A DNA stretch of 64,000 bases. It comes from Desulfarculaceae bacterium. GTDB taxonomy: Bacteria > Desulfobacterota > Desulfarculia > Desulfarculales > Desulfarculaceae. The position numbers and the translations under genes were made by a program. How positions within the stretch are numbered: the stretch's first letter is position 1; every line of letters begins with the position of its first letter. Positions 41,034 through 51,618 of this stretch are shown one piece after another. The notes beneath the pieces were generated by a model. It was given only the letters and a program-made list of their open reading frames with translations, had not been told where the DNA came from and searched no databases. Where the stretch lies: assembly GCA_021737145.1 (NCBI GenBank), contig JAIPEN010000003.1, positions 291,426-355,425 on the forward strand, written 5' to 3'.

Positions 41034-42274
41034 GCGAGCAGGCGGCCATAGAAGTAAAGGGTCTGGTGAAGCGCTTTCGCCGGGAGATGCTAAAGCGCGA
41101 CTACACCACCTGGAAATCCCTGTTGCTCCGCCCCTTTCAGCGGCGGGGCCCGGACGACTATCTCACCGTGCTGGACGGGGTGGACCTGAGCATGCAGCCC
41201 GGGCGCACCCTGGCCATCATCGGCGAGAACGGCTCGGGCAAGTCCACCCTGCTCAAGATATTGGCCGGCATCTACAAGCCCGACGCGGGACAGATAAGCG
41301 TGCGCGGCCGGGTGAGCAGCCTCATCGAGCTGGGGGCCGGCTTTCACCCCGAGTTTTCGGGGCGGGAAAACATATACCTCAACGGCACCATCCTGGGCCT
41401 GAGCAAAAAAGAAATCGCCAACCGCTTCGACCAGATCGTGGAGTACGCCGGCCTGGGCCAGTTCATCGAGGCCCCGGTGCGCACCTACAGCTCGGGCATG
41501 TACGTGCGCCTGGGCTTTTCGGTGGCGGTGAACGTGGACCCGGACGTGCTGCTGGTGGACGAGGTGCTGGCAGTGGGCGACGAGGCCTTTGCCCACAAGT
41601 GCGAGGACAAGCTCAACGAGTTCAAGCGGGCCGGCAAGACCATCTGCCTGGTCTCCCACGACCTGGGCGCGGTGAAGAAGTTCGCCGACGAGGTGGTGTG
41701 GCTGGACGGCGGGGTGGTGGCCGCCCGGGGCGATCCGGCCCGGGTCATCGACGCCTACCGCCAGGTGGTGGCCAAGCGCGAGGACGAGGTGGGCCGCAAG
41801 GCCGCATCGCGCAACGAGCTGCCCGCCGCCGACCGCTGGGGCGAGGGCGAGGTGGAGATAACCGCCGTGCGCCTGCTGGGCGAGGACGGCCAGGCCCACT
41901 CGGTGTTCCCCTCGGGCGGCTCCATGTACGTTGAGATGGATTACGTGTTCAACCAGCCGGTGGAGGCGCCGGTGTTCGGCATAGGCGTCAAGACCTCGGC
42001 CGGGGTGCTCTGCTACGGCTGCAACACCCACGTGGACAAGATCGACCTGGGGGCCCTACCCGAGCAAGGCACGGTGCGCTTCGAAGCCCAGCGCCTGGAC
42101 CTGGTGCCCGGCACCTATCTGCTGGACGTGGCGGTCACCTCCCCCGAGGGCCTGGATTACGACTACCTGGTGCAGGTGGCCTCCTTCGCGGTGCGCGGCG
42201 GGTCCGGCGGCGACGTCGGCATCTACCGGCCGCCCCACGGCTGGAGCCTCAAGCCCAGGGGAGAAAAGGCATGA
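41030..42274 (+). CDS. wzt: Glycan ABC exporter ATPase with C-terminal carbohydrate-binding domain (Wzt type)
   Basis: The 414-residue protein has an ATPase domain (about 1-250) with Walker A GENGSGKSTL, signature YSSGMYVRLGFS and Walker B VLLVDEVLAVGDE, plus a beta-rich C-terminal domain (about 275-410) like the Wzt domain that recognises the modified end of a finished O-antigen. The extra domain implies that export depends on a terminal modification, fitting the methyltransferase gene next. It overlaps both neighbours by 4 bp. Confidence 0.9.
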   Translation: MSEQAAIEVKGLVKRFRREMLKRDYTTWKSLLLRPFQRRGPDDYLTVLDGVDLSMQPGRTLAIIGENGSGKSTLLKILAGIYKPDAGQISVRGRVSSLIELGAGFHPEFSGRENIYLNGTILGLSKKEIANRFDQIVEYAGLGQFIEAPVRTYSSGMYVRLGFSVAVNVDPDVLLVDEVLAVGDEAFAHKCEDKLNEFKRAGKTICLVSHDLGAVKKFADEVVWLDGGVVAARGDPARVIDAYRQVVAKREDEVGRKAASRNELPAADRWGEGEVEITAVRLLGEDGQAHSVFPSGGSMYVEMDYVFNQPVEAPVFGIGVKTSAGVLCYGCNTHVDKIDLGALPEQGTVRFEAQRLDLVPGTYLLDVAVTSPEGLDYDYLVQVASFAVRGGSGGDVGIYRPPHGWSLKPRGEKA

Positions 42275-43536
42275 GCGAAGAAAAGACATCGGCTCCCGCC
42301 GTGGACGTGCCGGCCATCCTGGCCGAGGTGGAAGACGCGGTGAAGGCCAAGAAGGCCCAGGGCCTCTACGACCTGACCGAGGTGCGGCGGGTGGAAGAGG
42401 AAGCGGTGGCCTGCAATTACATAAAGGACGAGTCCGCCGCCTTGATGAAGCTGCACGAGGCCAAGCTCAACGAGCTGTGGGACCCCCTGCCCTGGGGCGT
42501 GACCACCCACCGGGCCGGCGCGGCCGCCCGTCTGGTGCTCGTGGCCAAAAAGCTGGTCTTCAAGCTCACCGGCTTCGCGCGCAGCGTCTGGTTCGCCCGC
42601 CAGAGCCAGTTCAACGACGAGGTGGTCAAGCTGATCAAGGTGCTCCTGCCGGTGGTCAACAGCGTCAACGGGCGCATGCCCCGCCTGGAGAAGCGCCTGG
42701 ACGACGTGGACGCCCTGGAGCAGGAGCTGGCCCGCATGGCCCCGCGCTTCGAATCCACCCTGGCCCAGATGACCCACCTGGTGGAGCGCCAGGCCGAGGC
42801 CGCCCCGGCGGTGGAGGCCACGGCCCGCGAGGTGGCCCGCCTGCGTTTCCAGAGCCGGGGCGAGGCTTACTTGCAGTTCGAAAACGCCCACCGCGGGGCC
42901 CGCGAGATGATCAAGCAGCGCCAGGCGGTCTATCTGCCCTACTTCTCCCAGAGCGTGAGCCCGGGTGCCCCCCTGGTGGACCTGGGCTGCGGGCGCGGCG
43001 AGTTTTTGGAGGCGGCCCGCGAGGCCGGCCTGGCCGCCAAGGGGGTGGAGCTCAATCCCCAGATGGTGGAGCTGTGCCGCAAGCAGGGGCTGGAGGTGGA
43101 GCAGGCCGAGGCCCTGGAATACCTGCGCGGCCTGGAAGACGCCACCCTGGGCGGGATGCTTCTGGCCCAGGTCATCGAACACCTGACCCACGACGAGCTC
43201 AGCGAACTGGCCAGCCTGGCCAGCGCCAAGCTCAAGCCCGGCGGCTGGCTCATCGCCGAAACGGTGAACCCGGCCTGCCTCACCACCTTTTCCGGCGCTT
43301 TTTACCTGGACCTGAGCCACACCAAGCCCATCCACCCCGAGGCGGCCCGCTTCCTGTGGCAGTGGGCCGGGCTGCAGGAGGTGGACATCCTGATGCTTTC
43401 GCCCTACCCCGATGAGCACCTGCTCAAGGAGGTGCCCGGCGAAGGGCCCACGGCCGAGGCGCTGAACCACAACATCCGCCGCCTGAACGACCTGCTCTAC
43501 GGCCCCCAGGACTACGCGGTGGTGGGGCGCAAGTAG
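42271..43536 (+). CDS. SAM-dependent methyltransferase with N-terminal coiled coil
   Basis: The 421-residue protein has a long helical N-terminal half with a heptad-rich coiled coil (about 140-195, RLEKRLDDVDALEQELARM), then a class I methyltransferase domain (about 225-410) with SAM motif VDLGCGRGEF and ELNPQMVELC. Context (Wzt with carbohydrate-binding domain) suggests that it caps the growing glycan, as WbdD does in E. coli. The arrangement differs: WbdD has its coiled coil after the catalytic domain, here it comes before. No kinase domain is visible. The role is inferred. Confidence 0.8.
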   Translation: MSEEKTSAPAVDVPAILAEVEDAVKAKKAQGLYDLTEVRRVEEEAVACNYIKDESAALMKLHEAKLNELWDPLPWGVTTHRAGAAARLVLVAKKLVFKLTGFARSVWFARQSQFNDEVVKLIKVLLPVVNSVNGRMPRLEKRLDDVDALEQELARMAPRFESTLAQMTHLVERQAEAAPAVEATAREVARLRFQSRGEAYLQFENAHRGAREMIKQRQAVYLPYFSQSVSPGAPLVDLGCGRGEFLEAAREAGLAAKGVELNPQMVELCRKQGLEVEQAEALEYLRGLEDATLGGMLLAQVIEHLTHDELSELASLASAKLKPGGWLIAETVNPACLTTFSGAFYLDLSHTKPIHPEAARFLWQWAGLQEVDILMLSPYPDEHLLKEVPGEGPTAEALNHNIRRLNDLLYGPQDYAVVGRK

Positions 43537-43539
43537 GCC

Positions 43540-45894
43540 GTGGCCGCCCCTGACCAAAACGGCCGCCTGCGGGCCACCTTGGTTATGCCCTGGTACGGCG
43601 AGCAGGTGCCGGGCGGAGCCGAGGCCGAGGCCCGCCACACCGCCGAAAACCTGGTGCGGGCCGGAGTCCAGGTGCAGGTGCTCACCACCTGCCTGGCCGG
43701 CCTGGGCAGCGATTGGGACCACGCCAGCCTGCCCGCCGGGCTCAGCGAGGAAAACGGGGTCATGGTGCGCCGCTTCCCGGTGGCCTCCCGCGACGGCGGC
43801 CGCTTCGACGGCCTGAACCTCCGGGTGGTGGCCGGCGGCCTGCTCAGCCCCAAGGAAGAGCGCGACTTCTTCCGCAACATGGTCTACAGTCCCAAGCTGC
43901 TGGAGCACATCGCGGCCCATCCCGAGGAAGGCCCCTTCTTCTACATCCCCTATCTGTTCACCTCCTCGGTGTGGGGGCCGTTGCTGCACCCGAGCAAGAG
44001 CATGCTCATCCCCTGTCTGCACGACGAGGGCTACGCCCGCCTTTCGGCGGTGAAAAAGGCCTTCGAGTCCTGCCGGGCCGTCTGCTTCCACGTGCCGGCC
44101 GAGCGCGACCTGGCCGCCGGGCTCTATGACCTCAAGCAAACCGAGCCCCTGATCGTGGGCGAGGGCATGGACACCGACTGGAGCGCCGACGCGGAGCGCT
44201 TCCGGGCCGACTTCGGCCTGGAGGATCCCTTCATCCTCTATGCCGGCCGCAAGGACCCGGGCAAGAACACGCCCCTGCTGATCAACTACTTCTTGCAGTA
44301 CAAGCGCGAGAGGCGCGGGCCCAAGGGGCTCAAGCTGGTGCTGATCGGCAACCTGCCGGCCGAGATTCCGCCCGAGGGCCGCGAGCACGTGATCGACCTG
44401 GGCTTCGTCACGGTTCAGCAGAAGTACGATGCCTACGCCGCGTCCGAGGTGTTCGTGCAGCCCTCGATCATGGAGAGCTTCTCGCGGGTGATCATGGAGG
44501 CCTGGCTGGCCGGCACCCCGGTCATGGTGCACCAGAACTGCGCCGTGACCCGCGAGCACGTTCTGGTCAGCGGGGGCGGCCTGCCCTTTGGGGACTATCT
44601 GCACTTTGCCGAAGACCTGGACTATCTCTTCGCCCGGCCCCAGCTTCGCCAAGACATGGCCCGGGCCGGGCGCGACTACGTGCTGGCCAACTTTTCCTGG
44701 CCGGTGGTGACCGCCAACTACCTGCGCCTGATCGAGCAGGTGTGCGCCGAGCCGCCCTCGGCTCCCACCACCATGGCCAGGGTGCTCTCGCCTTCGCGGC
44801 GGCCGCTTTCCGACGCCCCGGCGGTCCACCAGATGGTGCCGGACTTCAGCTTCGGCGACGCCATCGGCAACGAGGCCCTGGCCATGCAGAAGCTGCTGCG
44901 CTCCTGGGGCCTGACCTCGGACATCTTCGCCTACGCGGTGCACCCGCGCCTGGCCGACCGGGCCCGCCCGGCGGAGGAGTACTTCAAGGAGGGGCGGCCG
45001 CAAGACCTGCTGCTGTTCCACTTCTCCACCGGCCATCCCCTGGCCGACCGCCTGCCCAAGATGCCCGGCCGCCGTTTGCTGCGCTACCACAACATCACCC
45101 CGGCCCGCTTTTTGGAGGACTGCAACCCCGAGGGGGCCGAGCGCGCCCGCCAAGGCCGCGAGCAGCTGTCCCGGGTGGCCCAGGCCGTGGAGCTGGGCAT
45201 CGGGGTGAGTGACTACAACTGCCTGGAGCTAAGCGAGGCCGGCTGCCCGGACACGGTCACCGTGCCCATCATGCTGGACCTGAGCCTGCTGAGCGTGCAG
45301 CCCGACGAGTTCGTCAACTACCTCTACGGCGACGGCCGCCCGGCGGTGTTGCACGTGGGCCGCCTGGCCCCCAACAAGGCCATCCAGGACCTGATCAAGA
45401 CCCAGTACTGGCTCAGCCGGCTGGTGCCCGGGGTGCGCCTGCTTTTGGTGGGCAGCGAGGCGGGCTGCGAGTCCTACGCCCAGGGCCTGCGCGAGTTGGC
45501 GCGCCGCCTGGTGGTGCCTGACGTGCACTTTTCGGGACACATCTCCCTGGCCGGTCTCATGGGATACTACCGTTTGGCCAGCTGTTATCTCTGCCTCTCC
45601 GAGCACGAGGGCTTTTGCGTGCCCCTGGTGGAGTCCATGCACATGGGCATCCCCATCGTGGCCTATGCCGAGGCCGGGGTGCCGGGCACCCTGGGCGGCG
45701 CCGGCCTGCTCCTGGAGCACAAGGAGCCGGAATACGTGGCCGAGGCCGTGGCCAAGGTGCTCACCGACCCGGATCTGGCCGAGTCCATGCGCGCGGCCGG
45801 CAAGGCCCGCCTGGAGCGCTTTTCGCCGGAGCGGGTCGCCCAGGACCTCAGGGAAGTGCTCACCGGGCGCCTGGGTCTGGAGCTGCCCGCATGA
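43540..45894 (+). CDS. Fused tandem GT4-type glycosyltransferases
   Basis: The 784-residue protein contains two GT-B units. Unit one (about 10-405) has an N-terminal GGAEAEARH loop and the nucleotide-sugar site around QPSIMESFSRVIMEAWLAG. Unit two (about 430-780) has HYRLAS-like YYRLASCYLCLSEHEGF and PLVESMHMGIPIVAY. Both match GT4 enzymes that use nucleotide sugars to build polysaccharides. The start is GTG at 43540 with a weak binding site. It overlaps the next GT gene (ATGA). Two linked activities suggest a repeating disaccharide, which is inference. Confidence 0.85.
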   Translation: MAAPDQNGRLRATLVMPWYGEQVPGGAEAEARHTAENLVRAGVQVQVLTTCLAGLGSDWDHASLPAGLSEENGVMVRRFPVASRDGGRFDGLNLRVVAGGLLSPKEERDFFRNMVYSPKLLEHIAAHPEEGPFFYIPYLFTSSVWGPLLHPSKSMLIPCLHDEGYARLSAVKKAFESCRAVCFHVPAERDLAAGLYDLKQTEPLIVGEGMDTDWSADAERFRADFGLEDPFILYAGRKDPGKNTPLLINYFLQYKRERRGPKGLKLVLIGNLPAEIPPEGREHVIDLGFVTVQQKYDAYAASEVFVQPSIMESFSRVIMEAWLAGTPVMVHQNCAVTREHVLVSGGGLPFGDYLHFAEDLDYLFARPQLRQDMARAGRDYVLANFSWPVVTANYLRLIEQVCAEPPSAPTTMARVLSPSRRPLSDAPAVHQMVPDFSFGDAIGNEALAMQKLLRSWGLTSDIFAYAVHPRLADRARPAEEYFKEGRPQDLLLFHFSTGHPLADRLPKMPGRRLLRYHNITPARFLEDCNPEGAERARQGREQLSRVAQAVELGIGVSDYNCLELSEAGCPDTVTVPIMLDLSLLSVQPDEFVNYLYGDGRPAVLHVGRLAPNKAIQDLIKTQYWLSRLVPGVRLLLVGSEAGCESYAQGLRELARRLVVPDVHFSGHISLAGLMGYYRLASCYLCLSEHEGFCVPLVESMHMGIPIVAYAEAGVPGTLGGAGLLLEHKEPEYVAEAVAKVLTDPDLAESMRAAGKARLERFSPERVAQDLREVLTGRLGLELPA

Positions 45895-47072
45895 GCGCCG
45901 TGCCGCTCATCGACGCCCGCCCCCTGCAGCCAGGTTATAAGCAGCACGCCCAGCGCGGCATCGGCCGCTACGCCAAGAACCTGCTCAGCGCCATGCTGAA
46001 GCAAACCGGCCCCGAGGGCATGGAGCTGCTGGTGCGCGGCGACCTGCCCGACGCGCCCCTGGCCCCGGCGGCCCCGCGCCTGGGAGTGGGGCCGGGCCCC
46101 ACCTGGCTGCCCGGCGGCGAGCGCCTGGTCGGCCAGCACCACACCCTGGCCCGCGCCCTGGCCCCAGCCTTGCAAGGCGGCCGGGTGGTGCACATCCTCA
46201 GCCACGGCGACGCCCCGGCCTGCCCCGGCCCCGGCACGGTCATCACCTGCCACGACCTTATCTACCAGCGCATGGAGCCCATATACACGGCGGGCAAGAG
46301 CAAGGCCCTGTTCCGGGCGGCCCGTTGGCTGGAAACCCGCTGCCTATCCCGGGCGGCTCGGATCATCGCGGTGAGCCAGTGCACCGCCCGCGACCTGGGC
46401 GAGCTCTACGGCGTGCCCCCGGAGCGCATCCGGGTTATCCCCGAGGCGGCCGACCCCGGCCTGGCCCCGGTGGGCGATCCGGCCATACTGGCCGAGGTGC
46501 TGGGCCGTCACGGCCTGAGCCAAGGCGGCTACGTCTTTTATCTGGGCGGCATCGACCCCAGGAAGGACCTACCCACCCTGCTCAAGGCCCTGCTAAGATT
46601 GCAACAGGCGGGCAGCCCCCTGGTGCTGGCCCTGGCCGGGCCGGTGCGGGAAGACAAACACTATCCCGCCCTGGCCGCCAGCCTGAGCGACCTGCGTCTG
46701 GGCGATGCGGTAAAGCTGCTGGGCTTCGTGCCCGAGGCCGACCTGCCGGCCCTGTATTCCGGCGCGGCCGCCTTTGCCTTTCCCTCGCGCTACGAGGGAT
46801 TCGGCCTGCCGCCCCTGGAGGCCATGGCCTGCGGCGCGCCGGTGGCGGCCGCCCGCGCGGCGGCGGTGCCCGAGGTGGTGGGAGAGGCCGGGCTCATGTT
46901 CGAGCCGGGCGACGACCGCGCCCTGGCCGAGGCCCTGGCCGCCCTGGCCATGGACCACGAGCTGGCCGCCGGCTACCGGGCCAAAGGGCTCCAACGGGCC
47001 CGGGAGTTCAGCTGGGATCGGGCCGCCCGCGACACTCTGGCGTTGTACGAGGAGGTGCGCGCTGCAAGCTGA
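45891..47072 (+). CDS. GT4-family glycosyltransferase
   Basis: The 393-residue GT-B enzyme has an N-terminal acceptor domain (QRGIGRYAKNLL) and a C-terminal nucleotide-sugar domain with YLGGIDPRKDLPTLL, FPSRYEGFGLPPLEAMACG and the conserved acidic pair in YEGFGLPPLE. This WbaZ/mannosyltransferase-like pattern supports transfer to a lipid-linked glycan. Its ATG overlaps the preceding stop. The sugar and linkage are unknown. Confidence 0.88.
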   Translation: MSAVPLIDARPLQPGYKQHAQRGIGRYAKNLLSAMLKQTGPEGMELLVRGDLPDAPLAPAAPRLGVGPGPTWLPGGERLVGQHHTLARALAPALQGGRVVHILSHGDAPACPGPGTVITCHDLIYQRMEPIYTAGKSKALFRAARWLETRCLSRAARIIAVSQCTARDLGELYGVPPERIRVIPEAADPGLAPVGDPAILAEVLGRHGLSQGGYVFYLGGIDPRKDLPTLLKALLRLQQAGSPLVLALAGPVREDKHYPALAASLSDLRLGDAVKLLGFVPEADLPALYSGAAAFAFPSRYEGFGLPPLEAMACGAPVAAARAAAVPEVVGEAGLMFEPGDDRALAEALAALAMDHELAAGYRAKGLQRAREFSWDRAARDTLALYEEVRAAS

Positions 47073-47085
47073 GACCCGCAGCCGT

Positions 47086-48669
47086 TTGGCCGGATGGGTG
47101 CTGGAGAGCGCCTTGGCCGTGGTCATCGCCGTTTCGGTGTGGTGGCTGTGGTCCCGGCTGAACATGCCCAGCCTGGGCCAGGAGAAGATTTGGTTCTCCC
47201 TTGGCTGGCTGGTGGCTTTGGGCCTGGGCGCGGCCTGGCGGGCCCTGTGGCCCCAGCCGCCGGGCGACGAAGCCCACCACCTGCTGCGGGCGGGCACCTG
47301 TTCCTATGGGGCCCTCTTGTTGGGCGTGGTGTTCGTGGCCCTGCTGTTGGGGGCCAAATCCCTGGGCAACTACAAGCTATGGCTGGGGGTGGTCTACCTG
47401 GGCGGGGTGACTCTGAGCCTGGCCAGCCTCACCCTGCGCCTGCGCAGCCAATTTGCTGCCAAGCCCCGCAAGGAGGCCCTTTCCGCCCTGACCGGGGCGG
47501 CCATCTCCTTCATGGCCTGCCTGCTCATCCTGCCCTGGGTGCGGCCGGACCTCACCGCCTTGTGGCCGCCGCCCCTGGCCGACCTGATGCAGCCCCTGTC
47601 AGGAGCCGCCTTGTGGGGCGGGGTGGCCGGGGCCAGCCTGCTGGTGGTGCGCCTGTTGGGCGGGGACCGCCGCCTTTCCTGGATGGTCTATCTGGCCGTG
47701 GGCCTGGGGCCGGGTCCGTCCCTGGCCGTGAGCTGGTTGCCCGTGTTGCCCCTGGGCCTGGGCTGCGCCATCCTGGCCGGGCTGGCCGTGCTGCGCCTGA
47801 TAATGGTGCGGGGCGGCTCTTCGTCTCCGGAGATGGCAAGCTCTCCGGCACGGCCCTTGTCCTTTTATTGGCTGCTCCGCGCCCTGATGCTCATCTGGTG
47901 GGGGGTCGGCGCGGCGGTCACCCTGGCCGCGGCCTGGTGGTATCCCCGGGTGGGGGCCATGTTCCTGGAGGCGGACTGGCTGCGGGCCGTGGGCATGGGC
48001 GCCTTTGTGGTGACCTGCGTGGGCCTGCTGGCCGAGTACGCCCTGCCCCTGTTGGGGCGCAGCGAGGGCGTGCCCCTGGGGCCGGAACGCAAGGTGGTGG
48101 GCATCTTCTGCTCGGTGCTGACATTCCTGGCCGCGCTGAGCCCTTTTTTGCTCATGAAGCCGCCGGCCAACGCGGCCCTGCCGCCTTATTTCGCCGAAGG
48201 CGCCCGGGCGGTGCTCCTGGAGCCCGAAACGGTGCTGAGCCCGGACAACCCCAGCGTGGAGCTGAAGCCGCCCACCTGGCTCACCGGCCTAAGCCGGGTG
48301 TTCGTGATCAGTTATTTGAGCAACGGGGCCAAGGTGGAGCAAGGCCAGGCGGTGGCCCAGCTAATCGCCAGCGACGAACAGGACATGCCCCACGTTTACC
48401 AGCTTCGGGCGGGCATCGACACCGCCGAATGGACCCTGGACCAACGAGAGATGAGTCTGGTAGCCCGCCACAGCCCGGCCCGCCTGGCCGCCACCTGGCT
48501 CATCTACACCGCCTCGGGCGAGGCCTTTCGGGCCCACTCCTACCTGACCGGGCTCTACCTGGGGCGCCGGGTGGAGCGCCTGACCAGCGTGCGCCTGCGC
48601 TATCTCTACAAGAACAAGCCTGGCGAGGAGCCGGTGAAGCTGGTGTTGAGGCGGGTGTTCCTCTATTAG
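47086..48669 (+). CDS. Polytopic membrane protein with C-terminal extracytoplasmic domain, unknown function
   Basis: I do not recognise this protein of about 527 residues. It has roughly nine or ten hydrophobic segments up to residue about 370, then a soluble domain (about 385-525) with a beta-rich pattern. The start is uncertain: TTG 47086 and GTG 47098 lack good binding sites, while CTG 47062 has GGAGG at ideal spacing and overlaps the preceding gene. It is the last gene of the glycan operon. It could be a ligase, transferase or tailoring enzyme. Confidence 0.65.
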   Translation: MAGWVLESALAVVIAVSVWWLWSRLNMPSLGQEKIWFSLGWLVALGLGAAWRALWPQPPGDEAHHLLRAGTCSYGALLLGVVFVALLLGAKSLGNYKLWLGVVYLGGVTLSLASLTLRLRSQFAAKPRKEALSALTGAAISFMACLLILPWVRPDLTALWPPPLADLMQPLSGAALWGGVAGASLLVVRLLGGDRRLSWMVYLAVGLGPGPSLAVSWLPVLPLGLGCAILAGLAVLRLIMVRGGSSSPEMASSPARPLSFYWLLRALMLIWWGVGAAVTLAAAWWYPRVGAMFLEADWLRAVGMGAFVVTCVGLLAEYALPLLGRSEGVPLGPERKVVGIFCSVLTFLAALSPFLLMKPPANAALPPYFAEGARAVLLEPETVLSPDNPSVELKPPTWLTGLSRVFVISYLSNGAKVEQGQAVAQLIASDEQDMPHVYQLRAGIDTAEWTLDQREMSLVARHSPARLAATWLIYTASGEAFRAHSYLTGLYLGRRVERLTSVRLRYLYKNKPGEEPVKLVLRRVFLY

Positions 48670-48728
48670 CCTTCTCGTATCTTTCGCTTAAAAGACGCAA
48701 GGCGGCCATGGGGCCAGCCGGCAGGCGC

Positions 48729-48761
48729 AACAAAAGCGGGGCTCCCGAAGGAACCCCGCTT
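48729..48761 (-). terminator. Terminator of the ribosomal protein cluster
   Basis: On the minus strand an 8-bp stem (AAGCGGGG with CCCCGCTT), one mismatch, 3 more pairs and a TTCG loop span 48734-48761, followed by TTTTGTTG. It lies 26 bp after the rplQ stop and also insulates the convergent glycan operon. Confidence 0.85.
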
Positions 48762-48787
48762 GTGCGAACCTTTTGGCGCGGGCAGTG

Positions 48788-49152
48788 TTACTTGCCGGCG
48801 GCCTCGTCCACCAACGACACGATGGCCATGGGCGCGGCATCGCCGCGACGGACCCGGGTGGGAAGCACCCGCACGTAGCCGCCCTGACGGCTGCCGTAAC
48901 GGGTCTTGGCATCGTCAAAGAGCTTGCTGCAGATCTTGTGGCTGCGGATGTAGGACTCGGCCTGGCGGCGGGCATGCAAATCGCCCCGCTTGGCCAGGGT
49001 GATCATTTTCTCGGCCACCCGCTTGAGCTCCTTGGCCTTGGCCTCGGTGGTCTCGATCTGCTCGTGCTCGAACAGGGAGGTCACCATGTTGCGAAGCATG
49101 GCCCGGCGGTGCGGGGTGGTGCGGCTAAGCCTGCGGTTGTCCTTGCGGTGTC

Positions 49153-49156
<4 letters not shown>
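48788..49156 (-). CDS. rplQ: 50S ribosomal protein L17
   Basis: The 122-residue protein opens with the L17 signature [20 protein letters not shown] and is the usual length. It binds 23S rRNA near the exit tunnel. It is the last gene of the S10-spc-alpha cluster, with its ATG overlapping the rpoA stop (ATGA). Confidence 0.97.
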
Positions 49157-50157
<1,001 letters not shown>

Positions 50158-50173
50158 GACCTCTCTCTAACTG

Positions 50174-50800
50174 CTAGCGGGAGTAAAGCTCAACGATGAG
50201 CTGCTCCTGCATGGGGATGGTCAGCTCCTCGCGGGTGGGCAGGGCCTTTACCGTTCCACGGAACTTGTCAGCCTCCAGCTCCAGCCACTCGGGAACAGTG
50301 CGCCGCGCGATGGCCTCCAGGGACTCCTTGAGCTGGGGAACTTCCCGGCTCTTGTCCCGGACCGCCACCACGTCGCCGATCTTCAAGCGGGCCGAGGGGA
50401 TGTCCACCCGGCCGCCGTTGATGGTGACGTGACCGTGGCGCACCCAGTGACGGGCCTGGGCCCGGCTGCCCGCGAATCCGAGGCGGTAGACCACGTTGTC
50501 CAGCCGGAGCTCCAGGAGCAACAGCAGGTTGTGGCCGGTCACCCCGCGCATGCGGGCGGCGCGCTTGTAGGTCAGGTTGAACTGCTTCTCAGCCAGGCCG
50601 TACATGCGCTTGACCTTTTGCTTCTCGCGAAGCTGCAGTCCGTAGTCGCTCACCTTGGTGCGCCGCTGGCCATGCTGGCCCGGCGGGAAGGCGCGGCGCT
50701 CTACGGCGCACTTGTCAGAAAAGCAGCGGTCACCTTTGAGGTATAGCTTTTGCACCTCGCGCCGGCAAAGCCGGCACACGGAACCTCGATATCGAGCCAA
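50174..50800 (-). CDS. rpsD: 30S ribosomal protein S4, zinc-type
   Basis: The 208-residue protein starts [14 protein letters not shown] with Cys pairs (CRLC, then a pair in GDRCFSDKC) that form the zinc site of C+ S4, and contains the S4 RNA-binding motif ([23 protein letters not shown]). It nucleates 30S assembly. The start codon is TTG with GGAGG 7 bases upstream, firmly set by the conserved N-terminus. Confidence 0.97.
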   Translation of the reverse strand: MARYRGSVCRLCRREVQKLYLKGDRCFSDKCAVERRAFPPGQHGQRRTKVSDYGLQLREKQKVKRMYGLAEKQFNLTYKRAARMRGVTGHNLLLLLELRLDNVVYRLGFAGSRAQARHWVRHGHVTINGGRVDIPSARLKIGDVVAVRDKSREVPQLKESLEAIARRTVPEWLELEADKFRGTVKALPTREELTIPMQEQLIVELYSR

Positions 50801-50838
50801 AACAGCTCCTCCGTATCGCTAGCGGTGGCCCCGGCCCA

Positions 50839-51234
50839 TCACACCCGGCGCCGCTTGGGAGGGCGGCAGCCGTTGTGGGGGACGGGGGTTACGTCGCGGA
50901 TGACGGTGACGGTGAAGCCAACATTGCCCAGAGCCCGAAGCGCGGCCTCGCGCCCGGAGCCGGGTCCCTTGACATTCACCTCAACCGTGCGCATGCCGTG
51001 ATCCATGGCCTTCTTGGCCGCGTCCTCTGCGGCCAGCTGGGCGGCGAAGGGGGTGGACTTCCGCGAGCCCTTGAACCCTTGCACTCCCGAGCTGGACCAG
51101 GCAACGGTGTTCCCCTGGGGGTCGGTGATGGTGATCACCGTGTTGTTGAAGGTGCTGGCAATGTGCACCACCCCGTTGGGAATGTTCTTCTTTTCCTTGC
51201 GTTTGCGAACGCCTTTTTTCACCGCTTTGGCCAT
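50839..51234 (-). CDS. rpsK: 30S ribosomal protein S11
   Basis: The 131-residue protein carries the S11 core ([27 protein letters not shown]) and C-terminal [11 protein letters not shown]. It forms part of the mRNA exit platform. It abuts rpsM directly, without a gap. Confidence 0.97.
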   Translation of the reverse strand: MAKAVKKGVRKRKEKKNIPNGVVHIASTFNNTVITITDPQGNTVAWSSSGVQGFKGSRKSTPFAAQLAAEDAAKKAMDHGMRTVEVNVKGPGSGREAALRALGNVGFTVTVIRDVTPVPHNGCRPPKRRRV

Positions 51235-51606
51235 TTACTTCTTCCTCTTGCCCACGACAGCGCGGCGGGGTCCCTTGCGGGTGCGCGCGTTGGTGCGGGT
51301 TCTCTGGCCGTTAACCGGCAGACCACGGCGGTGCCGCAATCCGCGGTAGCAGCCCAGGTCCATCAGGCGCTTGATGTTCATGGAGATCTCGCGCCTGAGA
51401 TCGCCCTCCACCTTGAAGGCGGAGTCGATAACCTGGCGGATATTGTTGATCTCCTCATCGGTCAATTCGCCGGCCTTGGTAGCCGGGTCCACCCCGCTGG
51501 CCGCCAGGATTTTGGCCGCCGAAGTATGACCGATGCCGTAGATGTAGGTCAGCGCTATCTCAATGCGCTTGTTACGCGGTAGGTCTATGCCTGAGATTCT
51601 GGCCAC
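51235..51606 (-). CDS. rpsM: 30S ribosomal protein S13
   Basis: The 123-residue protein has the S13 helix region ([16 protein letters not shown]) and the basic tail [20 protein letters not shown] that contacts tRNA at the P site. The start is GTG at 51606 with GGGAG 7 bases upstream. It lies 12 bp after rpmJ. Confidence 0.96.
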   Translation of the reverse strand: MARISGIDLPRNKRIEIALTYIYGIGHTSAAKILAASGVDPATKAGELTDEEINNIRQVIDSAFKVEGDLRREISMNIKRLMDLGCYRGLRHRRGLPVNGQRTRTNARTRKGPRRAVVGKRKK

Positions 51607-51618
51607 GCCTATTCTCCC

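Noticed and set aside
42223..45153. Very long open frame antisense to the glycan genes
   Set aside because: It is rich in Gly, Ala, Val, His and Gln, matches no family and overlaps well-supported genes with ATGA junctions. It is a GC-rich shadow frame.
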